Assembly (NCBI RefSeq): GCF_000412675.1
Contig: NC_021505.1
Coordinates: forward strand, 5,946,501-6,010,500
DNA length: 64,000 bases
Reading direction: 5' to 3'
From: Pseudomonas putida NBRC 14164
GTDB taxonomy: Bacteria; Pseudomonadota; Gammaproteobacteria; Pseudomonadales; Pseudomonadaceae
Shown here piece after piece: positions 34,371-43,478 of the stretch (position 1 is the first letter of the stretch; each line of letters starts with the position of its first letter). A program made the translations under genes and the position numbers. The notes under the pieces are model-generated. The model worked only from the letters and a program-made list of their open reading frames with translations. It was not told the origin of the DNA and made no database searches.

Positions 34371-35836
34371 CAATCTATTCCCAACTGATCCCACAGCTCA
34401 TCGATACGGCGGGTGACGGCTTCGTCCTTGACGATGACCCGCCCCCATTCGCGTGTAGTCTCGCCCGGCCACTTGTGCGTGGCGTCCAGGCCCATCTTCG
34501 ACCCCAGCCCCGATACCGGCGACGCGAAGTCCAGGTAGTCGATCGGCGTGTTGTCGATCATCACCGTATCACGCTTGGGGTCCATGCGCGTGGTGATGGC
34601 CCAGATCACATCGTTCCAGTCACGGGCGTTGATATCGTCATCGGTGACAATAACGAACTTGGTGTACATGAACTGTCGCAGAAACGACCACACACCCAGC
34701 ATCACGCGCTTGGCGTGGCCCGGGTACTGCTTTTTCATGGTGACCACCGCCATGCGGTACGAGCAGCCTTCCGGCGGCAGGTAGAAGTCGGTGATTTCCG
34801 GGAACTGCTTCTGCAGGATCGGCACGAACACTTCGTTCAATGCCACGCCGAGAATCGCCGGCTCATCTGGCGGCCGGCCCGTGTAGGTGCTGTGGTAGAT
34901 CGGCTTCTGCCGGTGGGTAATGCGCTCGACGGTGAACACCGGGAAGCTGTCCACTTCGTTGTAGTAGCCGGTATGGTCGCCATACGGGCCTTCCGGGGCC
35001 ATTTCGCCCGGGTGGATCACGCCTTCCAGGATGATTTCGGCGGTGGCCGGTACCTGCAGGTTGCTGCCACGGCACTTGACCAGCTCGGTGCGATTGCCGC
35101 GCAGCAGGCCGGCGAAGGCATATTCGGAGAGGGTGTCCGGCACCGGGGTCACGGCACCGAGGATGGTCGCCGGGTCAGCACCCAGGGCCACGGCAACCGG
35201 GAACGGCTGGCCGGGGTTTTTCTCGCACCACTCACGATAGTCGAGGGCGCCCCCACGGTGGCTCAGCCAGCGCATGATGACCTTGTTGCGGCCAATGACC
35301 TGCTGGCGGTAGATGCCCAGGTTCTGGCGGTCCTTGTTCGGGCCGCGGGTGACGGTAAGGCCCCAGGTGATCAGCGGCGCCACGTCGCCTGGCCAGCAGT
35401 GCTGGATCGGCAGTGCGCCGAGGTCGACATCATCACCCTCGACCACCACTTCCTGGCATACCGCGTCCTTGACGACCTTCGGCGCCATCGACACGACCTT
35501 CTTGAAGATCGGCAGCTTGGACCAGGCGTCCTTCAGGCCCTTGGGTGGCTCGGGCTCCTTGAGGAAGGCCAGCAGCTTGCCGATTTCTCGCAGTTCTTCG
35601 ACCGACTCGGCGCCCATGCCCATCGCCACGCGTTCGGGGGTGCCGAACAGGTTGCCCAGCACCGGAATGTCGAAGCCGGTGGGCTTTTCGAACAGCAATG
35701 CCGGGCCCTTCGCACGCAGGGTGCGGTCGCAGACCTCGGTCATTTCCAGGACTGGGGAGATCGGAACCTGGATGCGCTTGAGCTCGCCGCGCTGTTCCAG
35801 GCCACGGATGAAGTCGCGCAAGTCGCGATACTGCAT
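34370..35836 (-). CDS. ubiD: 4-hydroxy-3-polyprenylbenzoate decarboxylase UbiD
   Basis: A 488-residue UbiD-family decarboxylase that uses prenylated FMN to remove the carboxyl group from the ubiquinone precursor. The family segments TRGPNKDRQNLGIYRQQVIG, EYAFAGLLRGNRTELVKC and the acidic EGPYGDHTGYY are intact. I begin at MQYRDLRDFI (ATG at 35836, GAGG 7 nt upstream); the frame is open another 24 codons with no family match. It is coupled to the ferredoxin-type reductase downstream by a 1-bp overlap. The prFMN-making partner UbiX is not in this window. Confidence 0.95.
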   Translation of the reverse strand: MQYRDLRDFIRGLEQRGELKRIQVPISPVLEMTEVCDRTLRAKGPALLFEKPTGFDIPVLGNLFGTPERVAMGMGAESVEELREIGKLLAFLKEPEPPKGLKDAWSKLPIFKKVVSMAPKVVKDAVCQEVVVEGDDVDLGALPIQHCWPGDVAPLITWGLTVTRGPNKDRQNLGIYRQQVIGRNKVIMRWLSHRGGALDYREWCEKNPGQPFPVAVALGADPATILGAVTPVPDTLSEYAFAGLLRGNRTELVKCRGSNLQVPATAEIILEGVIHPGEMAPEGPYGDHTGYYNEVDSFPVFTVERITHRQKPIYHSTYTGRPPDEPAILGVALNEVFVPILQKQFPEITDFYLPPEGCSYRMAVVTMKKQYPGHAKRVMLGVWSFLRQFMYTKFVIVTDDDINARDWNDVIWAITTRMDPKRDTVMIDNTPIDYLDFASPVSGLGSKMGLDATHKWPGETTREWGRVIVKDEAVTRRIDELWDQLGID

Positions 35837-35959
35837 GCAAAAGCCTCGTGTTGGCCGTATCGGTCGGGGTGCAGAGTGTAGCGCCGTTCGGGCATGGTTT
35901 GGGGGCAAAAATGCATTGGTGACCGCTTCACGCCTTGGTCGGGACGCTTACCTTGCGCC

Positions 35960-36274
35960 TCACCGATTATGCGATACAACCTTTGACAACCCGATTCCAA
36001 GGGCCTGCAGCACCTTCAACACAGTCGACAATCTCGGGTCCCCATCAGCAGCCAAGGCTCGATAGAGGTTTGGACGCGCAAGCCCCGTGGCCTGGGACAG
36101 ATTACCCATCCCACCACGCGCTTCCGCTACGCGCCGAACCGCCGTCAGAAAACCTGCGGCGCCACCAGGCTCATCGATTTCTTCAAGCGCAACCGCAAGA
36201 TAATCGATGGCGAAAGACTCATCCTTGCGGAGCATTTCGAGAACACTTTCTTCATGCGAGCGTGTGCCGGTCAT
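35960..36274 (-). CDS. Antitoxin of a HigA/HI1420-type toxin-antitoxin pair
   Basis: A 104-residue helix-turn-helix protein. The XRE-like HTH lies at about residues 55-95 (NLSQATGLARPNLYRALAADGDP, then LSTVLKVLQALGI). It resembles the HI1420-type antidotes. The start ATG overlaps the toxin stop by 4 bp, with the toxin first, the reverse of the usual order and typical of this subfamily. It probably binds its own promoter and the toxin. The pair interrupts the ubiD to rho interval. Confidence 0.85.
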   Translation of the reverse strand: MTGTRSHEESVLEMLRKDESFAIDYLAVALEEIDEPGGAAGFLTAVRRVAEARGGMGNLSQATGLARPNLYRALAADGDPRLSTVLKVLQALGIGLSKVVSHNR

Positions 36275-36591
36275 AGCGCTACCTTATGCCTCTGCCACAG
36301 AGATCTGGCTTGATCAATATCGGCCTGCTGCCGGTCTTTCGTGCCACCTCCGAGCAGGAAAATGATCTTCCGCCCGGAGATGGCGTAATAGACGCGATAG
36401 CCTGGCCCGAAGTCCAGTTTCATCTCGAACACGCCATCACCCACTGGTTGGGTCACGCCAAAATAGCCCTGCGCCGCCCGGTCGACCCTTGTAGTGATTC
36501 GCGCCTTCACCCTTGTGTCACGAATGGTGTTCAGCCATGCCTGGTAAGCATCCACATCATTAGCGGATAGAACGTGATGAACTGCGTACAT
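36271..36591 (-). CDS. Toxin of a RelE/ParE (HI1419-type) toxin-antitoxin pair
   Basis: A 106-residue basic protein of the RelE/ParE fold: an N-terminal helix pair (YQAWLNTIRDTRVKARITTR) followed by strands (GVFEMKLDFGPGYRVYYAISG, then KIIFLLGGGTK). This matches HI1419-type toxins, which are RelE relatives and may act on ribosome-bound mRNA. I start it at MYAVHHVLSAND (36591), with AAGG about 9 nt upstream; an ATG at 36615 is possible. A TATAAG -10-like element (36600-36605) just before it suggests its own promoter. Confidence 0.85.
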   Translation of the reverse strand: MYAVHHVLSANDVDAYQAWLNTIRDTRVKARITTRVDRAAQGYFGVTQPVGDGVFEMKLDFGPGYRVYYAISGRKIIFLLGGGTKDRQQADIDQARSLWQRHKVAL

Positions 36592-36761
36592 CCAAGTGTA
36601 CCTTATAAGAGACATCCGTGTGACGATTCATCAACCAGCCCGGCTTCGCTGGTCTTCGGGAGGCAGGAGGCAAATGCCTGGATCAGGCAGGCCCCCACGC
36701 CACAAGCAGCATGTTGGCCTTCGTTCGACGTGCTGGCGAACGGTCTTTTGTGACAAACAGC

Positions 36762-36787
36762 AAAAAGCCGGGTTTCCCCGGCTTTTG
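36762..36787 (-). terminator. Rho-independent terminator after rho
   Basis: A 7-bp stem (aagccgg and ccggctt around gtttcc, loop included) with an A-run on the plus strand that reads as a U-run for the minus-strand rho transcript. It lies 18 bp past the rho stop. Confidence 0.88.
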
Positions 36788-36804
36788 CGTGATGCCTGCG
36801 AAGC

Positions 36805-38064
<1,260 letters not shown>

Positions 38065-38260
38065 AAGGGGAGTGACGTAATCATGTAAGAAGGGAGAATT
38101 AAGCTTCTGGCTTAATGAGGCCGCGCCGCTAGATGGCGACAGGATCGCGTACTGATTCGAATTAGGGATGCTTCGGCGACGGCGTGTAGAGGGCACTGGA
38201 AAAGCAGTGCGAGGCCGAATGTAACACTTGCTTTTTTCTGCGTCTAGTGCTCTGGAAAAG

Positions 38261-38288
38261 AAAAACCCCGCATTTGCGGGGCTTTTTT
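38261..38288 (-). terminator. Rho-independent terminator after trxA
   Basis: Stem ccccgca and tgcgggg around a tt loop, flanked by A and T runs, 5 bp past the trxA stop. It separates trxA from rho on the minus strand. Confidence 0.92.
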
Positions 38289-38292
38289 CACA

Positions 38293-38619
38293 TCACAGGT
38301 GGGCGTCGAGGAACGCGGCCAGCTGCGACTTGGAAAGCGCGCCAACCTTGGTGGCTTCGACGTTACCGTTCTTGAACAGCATCAGCGTCGGGATACCACG
38401 CACGCCGTGCTTGGCCGGGGTTTCCTGGTTCTCGTCGATATTCAGCTTGGCGACGGTCAGCTTGCCCTCGTAGGTAGCAGCGATATCGTCCAGAACCGGA
38501 GCGATCATCTTGCATGGGCCGCACCATTCAGCCCAGTAGTCGACCAGCACCGGGCCTTGAGCCTGCAGTACGTCGGCTTCGAAGCTGGCGTCGGTGACGT
38601 GTTTGATTTTGTCGCTCAT
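38293..38619 (-). CDS. trxA: Thioredoxin 1
   Basis: A 108-residue thioredoxin with the active site WCGPC (Trp32 to Cys36), the cis-proline in RGIPTLMLF and the usual buried aspartate in VLVDYWA. It reduces protein disulfides in the cytoplasm. The ATG at 38619 gives the standard length, with GGAGAT about 6 nt upstream. It lies upstream of rho, as in many gammaproteobacteria, and divergent from ppx across a 256-bp gap. Confidence 0.97.
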   Translation of the reverse strand: MSDKIKHVTDASFEADVLQAQGPVLVDYWAEWCGPCKMIAPVLDDIAATYEGKLTVAKLNIDENQETPAKHGVRGIPTLMLFKNGNVEATKVGALSKSQLAAFLDAHL

Positions 38620-38739
38620 GGAAATCTCCAAGGTCGTAAGCAATAAAAAACGTTGCCCATCATAGCCGCCCCCGCCGCCGACAGGAAGCCACGGACGATT
38701 GACTGTAACTATAGTTGTGCAAGACGCCGCGAATCGAAA

Positions 38740-38757
38740 CTGTCATACAGCCGTCAT
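38740..38757 (+). promoter_or_regulatory. PHO box upstream of ppx
   Basis: Two direct repeats ctgtcat and ccgtcat, separated by 4 bp (acag), match the PhoB-binding consensus with one mismatch. The box reads toward ppx and lies about 120 nt before its ATG, in the trxA-ppx divergent gap. A -10 element at the expected distance is not clear. Confidence 0.72.
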
Positions 38758-38875
38758 AGAATCGAATGGCACATTGCCTTGCATCAAGGCGAGCACATCG
38801 GCTGCGTGTCACGCGTTGGCGTCAGCCTGCTATCGTGGCACGATTGCCGGGTTAACGACCGAGAACAACCAGATC

Positions 38876-40378
38876 ATGCCGCATACCATCGCGAAGAACC
38901 TGTCCCTGATCGCCGCCATCGACCTTGGCTCCAACAGTTTTCACATGGTCGTGGCCAAGGCCCACCATACCGAAATCCGCATTCTCGAGCGGCTCGGCGA
39001 GAAGGTTCAGCTTGCCGCCGGCATCGACGAAGAACGCAAACTCAGTGAAGAGGCAATGGAACGAGGCCTGGATTGCCTCAAGCGCTTTTCGCAGCTGATC
39101 AACGGCATGCCCGCAGGCTCCGTGCGTATCGTCGGTACCAACGCCTTGCGCGAAGCGCGCAACCGTAACGAATTCATCCAGCGCGCCGAAGCCATCCTCG
39201 GCCACCCGGTGGAGGTCATCTCCGGCCGTGAAGAGGCGCGCCTGATCTACCTGGGTGTGTCGCACACCCTGGCCGACACCCCCGGCAAGCGCCTGGTGGC
39301 GGACATCGGCGGCGGCAGTACCGAATTCATCATCGGCCAGCGCTTCGAGCCGCTGCTGCGCGAAAGCCTGCAGATGGGCTGCGTCAGCTTCACCCAGCGC
39401 TACTTCCGCGACGGCAAGATCACCCCGGCCCGCTACGCCCAGGCCTACACGGCCGCGCGCCTGGAGCTGATGAGCATCGAGCATGCCCTGCATCGCCTGA
39501 CCTGGGACGAGGCCATCGGCTCGTCCGGCACCATCCGCGCCATCGGGGCCGCCATCAAGGCCGGTGGCCTGGGCAATGGTGAGGTCAACGCCGAGGGCCT
39601 GGCCTGGGTCAAGCGCAAGCTGTTCAAGCTGGGGGAAGTCGACAAGATCGACTTCGACGGCATCAAGCCGGACCGCCGCACGATCTTCCCGGCGGGTATG
39701 GCTATTCTCGAAGCGATTTTCGACGCGCTGGAACTGCAGCGCATGGACCACTGTGACGGCGCCCTGCGCGAAGGTGTGCTGTTCGACCTGCTCGGCCGCC
39801 ACCACCATGAAGACGTGCGCGAACGCACCCTCAACTCGTTGATGGAGCGTTACCACGTGGACCAGGGCCAGGCTGCGCGCGTGGAACGCAAGGCGCTGCA
39901 TGCTTTCGACCAAGTGGCCGATGCCTGGGGGCTGAAAGACGGAAATTGGCGCGATCTGCTGGGCTGGGCCGCGAAAGTGCACGAAGTAGGCCTCGATATC
40001 GCCCACTATCACTACCACAAGCACGGCGCCTACCTGATCGAGCACTCCGACCTTTCGGGCTTCTCCCGCGAGGACCAGCAGATGATGGCCTTGCTGGTAC
40101 GCGGCCACCGCCGCAACATCCCCAAGGACAAGTTCGCCGAGCTGGGTGACGAAGGCATCAAGCTGCTGCGCCTGTGCGTGCTGCTGCGTTTCGCCATTCT
40201 GTTTCACCACATCCGTGGCAACCAGCAGATGCCGAAGGTGGTGCTCAAGGCTGGCGATGCAAGCCTGGATGTGGCCTTCCCTGAAGGCTGGCTGGAACAG
40301 AACCAGCTGACCCAGGCCGACTTCGCCAACGAGGCGGAGTGGCTGGCCCGGGTCGGCTTCGTTCTCAGCGTACGTTGA
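38876..40378 (+). CDS. ppx: Exopolyphosphatase Ppx
   Basis: A 500-residue member of the actin-like ASKHA fold that removes phosphates from the ends of polyphosphate and may also act on pppGpp. Signatures are the phosphate-1 motif AAIDLGSNSFHMVVA (13-27), EEARLIYLGV and VADIGGGSTEFIIG (about 140-153). The C-terminal half is HD-like (KVHEVGLDIAHYHYHKHGAY). The ATG at 38876 fits the family; the open frame extends farther upstream without match. It meets ppk tail to tail with a 14-bp overlap, unlike the E. coli ppk-ppx operon. The PHO box suggests phosphate-starvation control. Confidence 0.95.
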   Translation: MPHTIAKNLSLIAAIDLGSNSFHMVVAKAHHTEIRILERLGEKVQLAAGIDEERKLSEEAMERGLDCLKRFSQLINGMPAGSVRIVGTNALREARNRNEFIQRAEAILGHPVEVISGREEARLIYLGVSHTLADTPGKRLVADIGGGSTEFIIGQRFEPLLRESLQMGCVSFTQRYFRDGKITPARYAQAYTAARLELMSIEHALHRLTWDEAIGSSGTIRAIGAAIKAGGLGNGEVNAEGLAWVKRKLFKLGEVDKIDFDGIKPDRRTIFPAGMAILEAIFDALELQRMDHCDGALREGVLFDLLGRHHHEDVRERTLNSLMERYHVDQGQAARVERKALHAFDQVADAWGLKDGNWRDLLGWAAKVHEVGLDIAHYHYHKHGAYLIEHSDLSGFSREDQQMMALLVRGHRRNIPKDKFAELGDEGIKLLRLCVLLRFAILFHHIRGNQQMPKVVLKAGDASLDVAFPEGWLEQNQLTQADFANEAEWLARVGFVLSVR

Positions 40379-42620
40379 GGACCGGGTTGCTCAGGCGCTC
40401 CAGCAGGGTCGCCTGGGCACTGCGCGGGTTCTGGTTGCCGGTCGGGGTGATGCGCACGTAGCGCCCGTCTGGCTGCAAGGTCCAGGCGTGGGTGTTGTCG
40501 GTCAGGTAGCCTTCCAGCTCCTTCTTCACCCGCAGCAACAGCTTCTTGCCTTCCACCGGGAAGCAGGTCTCGACGCGCTTGTCGAGGTTGCGCTCCATCC
40601 AGTCGGCACTGGACAGGTAGATCTGCTCTTCGCCGCCATTGAGGAAGTAGAACACCCGCGTGTGCTCAAGGAAGCGGCCGATGATCGAGCGCACCTGGAT
40701 ATTGTGTGAAACCCCCGGAATGCCTGGGCGCAGGCAGCACATGCCACGCACCACCAGGTCGATCTTCACACCCGACTGGCTGGCCTTGTACAGTGCCTTG
40801 ATGACCTTGGCGTCGGTCAGCGAGTTGAACTTGGCAATGATGTGCGCGGGCTTGCCTTCGAGGGCAAACTGGGTTTCGCGCGCAATCATGTCGAGCATGC
40901 CCTTCTTCAGGGTGAACGGCGCGTGCAGCAGCTTTTTCATGCGCAGCGTCTTGCCCATGCCGATGAGCTGGCTGAACAGCTTGCCGACGTCCTCGGTGAG
41001 GGCGTCGTCTGAGGTCAGCAAGCTGTAGTCGGTGTACAGGCGGGCATTGCCGGCGTGGTAGTTGCCGGTGCCCAGGTGCGCATAACGCACGATCTCGCCC
41101 TGCTCGCGACGCAGGATCAACATCATCTTGGCGTGGGTCTTGAAACCGACCACGCCGTAGATCACCACCGCACCGGCCGCTTGCAGGCGGCTGGCCATCT
41201 GCAGGTTGGACTCTTCGTCGAAGCGCGCGCGCAGTTCGATCACCGCGGTGACCTCCTTGCCGTTACGCGCAGCGTCCACCAGGGCATCGACAATTTCCGA
41301 GTTGGCCCCGGACCGGTACAGGGTCTGGCGCACGGCGAGCACGTGCGGGTCCTTGGCGGCCTGGCGCAGCAGGTCGACCACCGGGGTAAAGGACTCGAAG
41401 GGGTGCATCAGCAGTATGTCCTGCTTGCTGATCACGCTGAAAATGTTGTCGGCGTTCACCAGCAGCTTGGGGATCGCCGGGGTGAACGGCGTGTACTGAA
41501 GCTCAGGGTGGCTGTCCAGGCCGGTAATGCTGAACAGGCGGGTGAGGTTGACCGGGCCATTGACCTGGTACAGCTCGCTTTCGCTGAGGCTGAACTGCTT
41601 GAGCAGGTAGTCCGACAGGTGTTTCGGGCAGGTGTCGGCCACCTCCAGGCGCACGGCGTCGCCGTAACGGCGCGAGAACAGCTCGCCGCGCAGGGCGCGG
41701 GCCAGGTCGTCGACTTCTTCGGAGTCCAGCGCCAGGTCGGCGTTACGGGTCAGGCGGAACTGGTAGCAGCCCTTCACCTTCATGCCCTGGAACAGGTCGT
41801 CGGCGTGCGCGTGGATCATCGACGACAGGAACACGTAGTTGGCACCCGGGCCGCCCACCTCTTCAGGCACGCGGATAACCCGGGGCAGCAGGCGCGGGGC
41901 CGGGATGATCGCCAGGCCCGAGTCGCGACCGAAGGCATCGACCCCCTCCAGCTCGACGATGAAGTTGAGGCTCTTGTTCACCAGCAGCGGGAACGGGTGG
42001 GTCGGATCGAGGCCGATCGGGGTGATGATCGGGGCAATTTCGTCGCGGAAATAGCGGCGCACCCAGGTCTTGAGCTTGGGCGTCCAGTAACGGCGGCGAA
42101 TGAAGCGGATCTGGTGCTTTTCCAGCTCCGGCAGCAGCACGTCGTTGAGGATCGCGTACTGGCGCTCTACCTCGATATGCACCAGCTCGCTGATACGCGC
42201 CAGCGCCTGGTGCGGCTGCAGGCCGTCGGCACCGGCCTGTTCACGGGCGAAGTTGATCTGCTTCTTCAGGCCGGCGACGCGGATCTCGAAGAACTCGTCG
42301 AGGTTGCTGGAGAAGATCAACAGGAACTTGAGGCGTTCGAGCAGTGGGTAGTTCTCGTCCAGGGCCTGTTCCAGGACGCGGATGTTGAACTGCAGCTGCG
42401 AGAGTTCGCGATGAATGTACAGGCTGCTGTCGTCCAGGCCGGGGACGGTTATTGCCGGGGCCGGCGCGGGCGCGGGCGCCGCGGCCACAGGCTCGGCGAC
42501 CTGCTCCTCTACAGGCTCCGGCTCGGGCGCCGGCGGCAGGTCTGGCGGGGTCTGCACCAACTCTTCCGGGAGCTCCTGGGCTTCCTTGATCGCGACAGGG
42601 GTGAGCACTTCATTATTCAT
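40365..42620 (-). CDS. ppk: Polyphosphate kinase 1 Ppk
   Basis: A 751-residue PPK1 that builds polyphosphate from ATP. The autophosphorylated histidine lies in GTGNYHAGNARLYTDYSLLT (His about 522), and the second conserved histidine is in GVSHNIQVRSI. The first 60 residues form a low-complexity extension rich in Pro, Glu and Ala (for example PPAPEPEPVEEQVAEP) before the usual start of the family at YIHRELSQLQFNIRVLEQA. This makes the protein longer than E. coli Ppk (688). It could start later, but no Met lies between 1 and the core. Convergent with ppx. Confidence 0.96.
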   Translation of the reverse strand: MNNEVLTPVAIKEAQELPEELVQTPPDLPPAPEPEPVEEQVAEPVAAAPAPAPAPAITVPGLDDSSLYIHRELSQLQFNIRVLEQALDENYPLLERLKFLLIFSSNLDEFFEIRVAGLKKQINFAREQAGADGLQPHQALARISELVHIEVERQYAILNDVLLPELEKHQIRFIRRRYWTPKLKTWVRRYFRDEIAPIITPIGLDPTHPFPLLVNKSLNFIVELEGVDAFGRDSGLAIIPAPRLLPRVIRVPEEVGGPGANYVFLSSMIHAHADDLFQGMKVKGCYQFRLTRNADLALDSEEVDDLARALRGELFSRRYGDAVRLEVADTCPKHLSDYLLKQFSLSESELYQVNGPVNLTRLFSITGLDSHPELQYTPFTPAIPKLLVNADNIFSVISKQDILLMHPFESFTPVVDLLRQAAKDPHVLAVRQTLYRSGANSEIVDALVDAARNGKEVTAVIELRARFDEESNLQMASRLQAAGAVVIYGVVGFKTHAKMMLILRREQGEIVRYAHLGTGNYHAGNARLYTDYSLLTSDDALTEDVGKLFSQLIGMGKTLRMKKLLHAPFTLKKGMLDMIARETQFALEGKPAHIIAKFNSLTDAKVIKALYKASQSGVKIDLVVRGMCCLRPGIPGVSHNIQVRSIIGRFLEHTRVFYFLNGGEEQIYLSSADWMERNLDKRVETCFPVEGKKLLLRVKKELEGYLTDNTHAWTLQPDGRYVRITPTGNQNPRSAQATLLERLSNPVLNVR

Positions 42621-42833
42621 CTGGCGTTCCTGAGGACGTTAACGCCCTATCATCAATTGAGCGGCAAGATAAGCGCCCATTATGACGCCTGTGTTACACA
42701 CCAGGGCAAGCCATGGCGCGTGGCCTCTGGCATTGTCTGTGTAGGAATTGTTCACGTCGAGACACATTTGGACACTTTCACGAATGCGCGCGAAGGGGTA
42801 GGCTGCGCGTTCATTTCGCCAGCACCTCAGAAA

Positions 42834-43478
42834 ATGCTTCAACAATTCCTGCAGGATTTCGGCTACTTTGCCCTTTTTCTAGGCACCTTCTTCGAAGGCG
42901 AGACCATCCTGGTGCTTGCGGGTTTCCTTGCATTCCGTGGGTACATGGACATCAAGCTGGTGTGCCTGGTGGCGTTCCTCGGCAGCTATGCCGGCGACCA
43001 GCTGTGGTACTTCATGGGCCGCCGCCACGGGCGCAGGATCCTGGCGCGCAAACCACGCTGGCAAGCAATGGGTGACCGGGCGCTGGACCACATCCGCCGC
43101 CACCCCGACATCTGGGTGCTGAGCTTCCGCTTCGTCTATGGCCTGCGTACGGTCATGCCGGTGGCCATTGGCCTGTCGGGCTACCCGCCGCGCCGCTACC
43201 TGCTGCTCAATGGCCTTGGCGCGGCCATCTGGGCAATAGCCCTGGGCGCGGCTGCGTACCACTTTGGCGCCATCCTCGAAGGCCTGCTGGGCAACGTGAA
43301 GCGTTACGAGCTATGGGTACTTGGTGGCCTGGTGGGGCTGGGCGTTTTGTTGTGGCTGCGCCGGCGTTTCCGCGCCTTGCGCGCGGAGCGCAAGGCGGCG
43401 GACCAGGCCCAGGCCCCACAGGCTGAGAAGGCTATAGACCACGAGCAGGAACCAGGCCAGCGGCGCGACCACCGCTAG
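42834..43478 (+). CDS. DedA-family membrane protein
   Basis: A 214-residue integral membrane protein with about five hydrophobic stretches. Family motifs are GTFFEGETILVLAGFLAFRG (about 17-36), the basic loop GRRHGRRIL and FRFVYGLRTVMPVAIGLSG. DedA proteins affect proton-motive force, polymyxin resistance and lipid carrier recycling; the substrate here is unknown. The ATG at 42834 begins the family match. The last membrane span and charged tail (from about residue 160) are coded opposite the C-terminus of the hydroxylase gene, a 168-bp convergent overlap. Confidence 0.9.
   Translation: MLQQFLQDFGYFALFLGTFFEGETILVLAGFLAFRGYMDIKLVCLVAFLGSYAGDQLWYFMGRRHGRRILARKPRWQAMGDRALDHIRRHPDIWVLSFRFVYGLRTVMPVAIGLSGYPPRRYLLLNGLGAAIWAIALGAAAYHFGAILEGLLGNVKRYELWVLGGLVGLGVLLWLRRRFRALRAERKAADQAQAPQAEKAIDHEQEPGQRRDHR

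Noticed and set aside
41055..42833. Long upstream extension of the DedA frame
   Set aside because: It runs antisense to ppk; the DedA family match begins only at the ATG at 42834.
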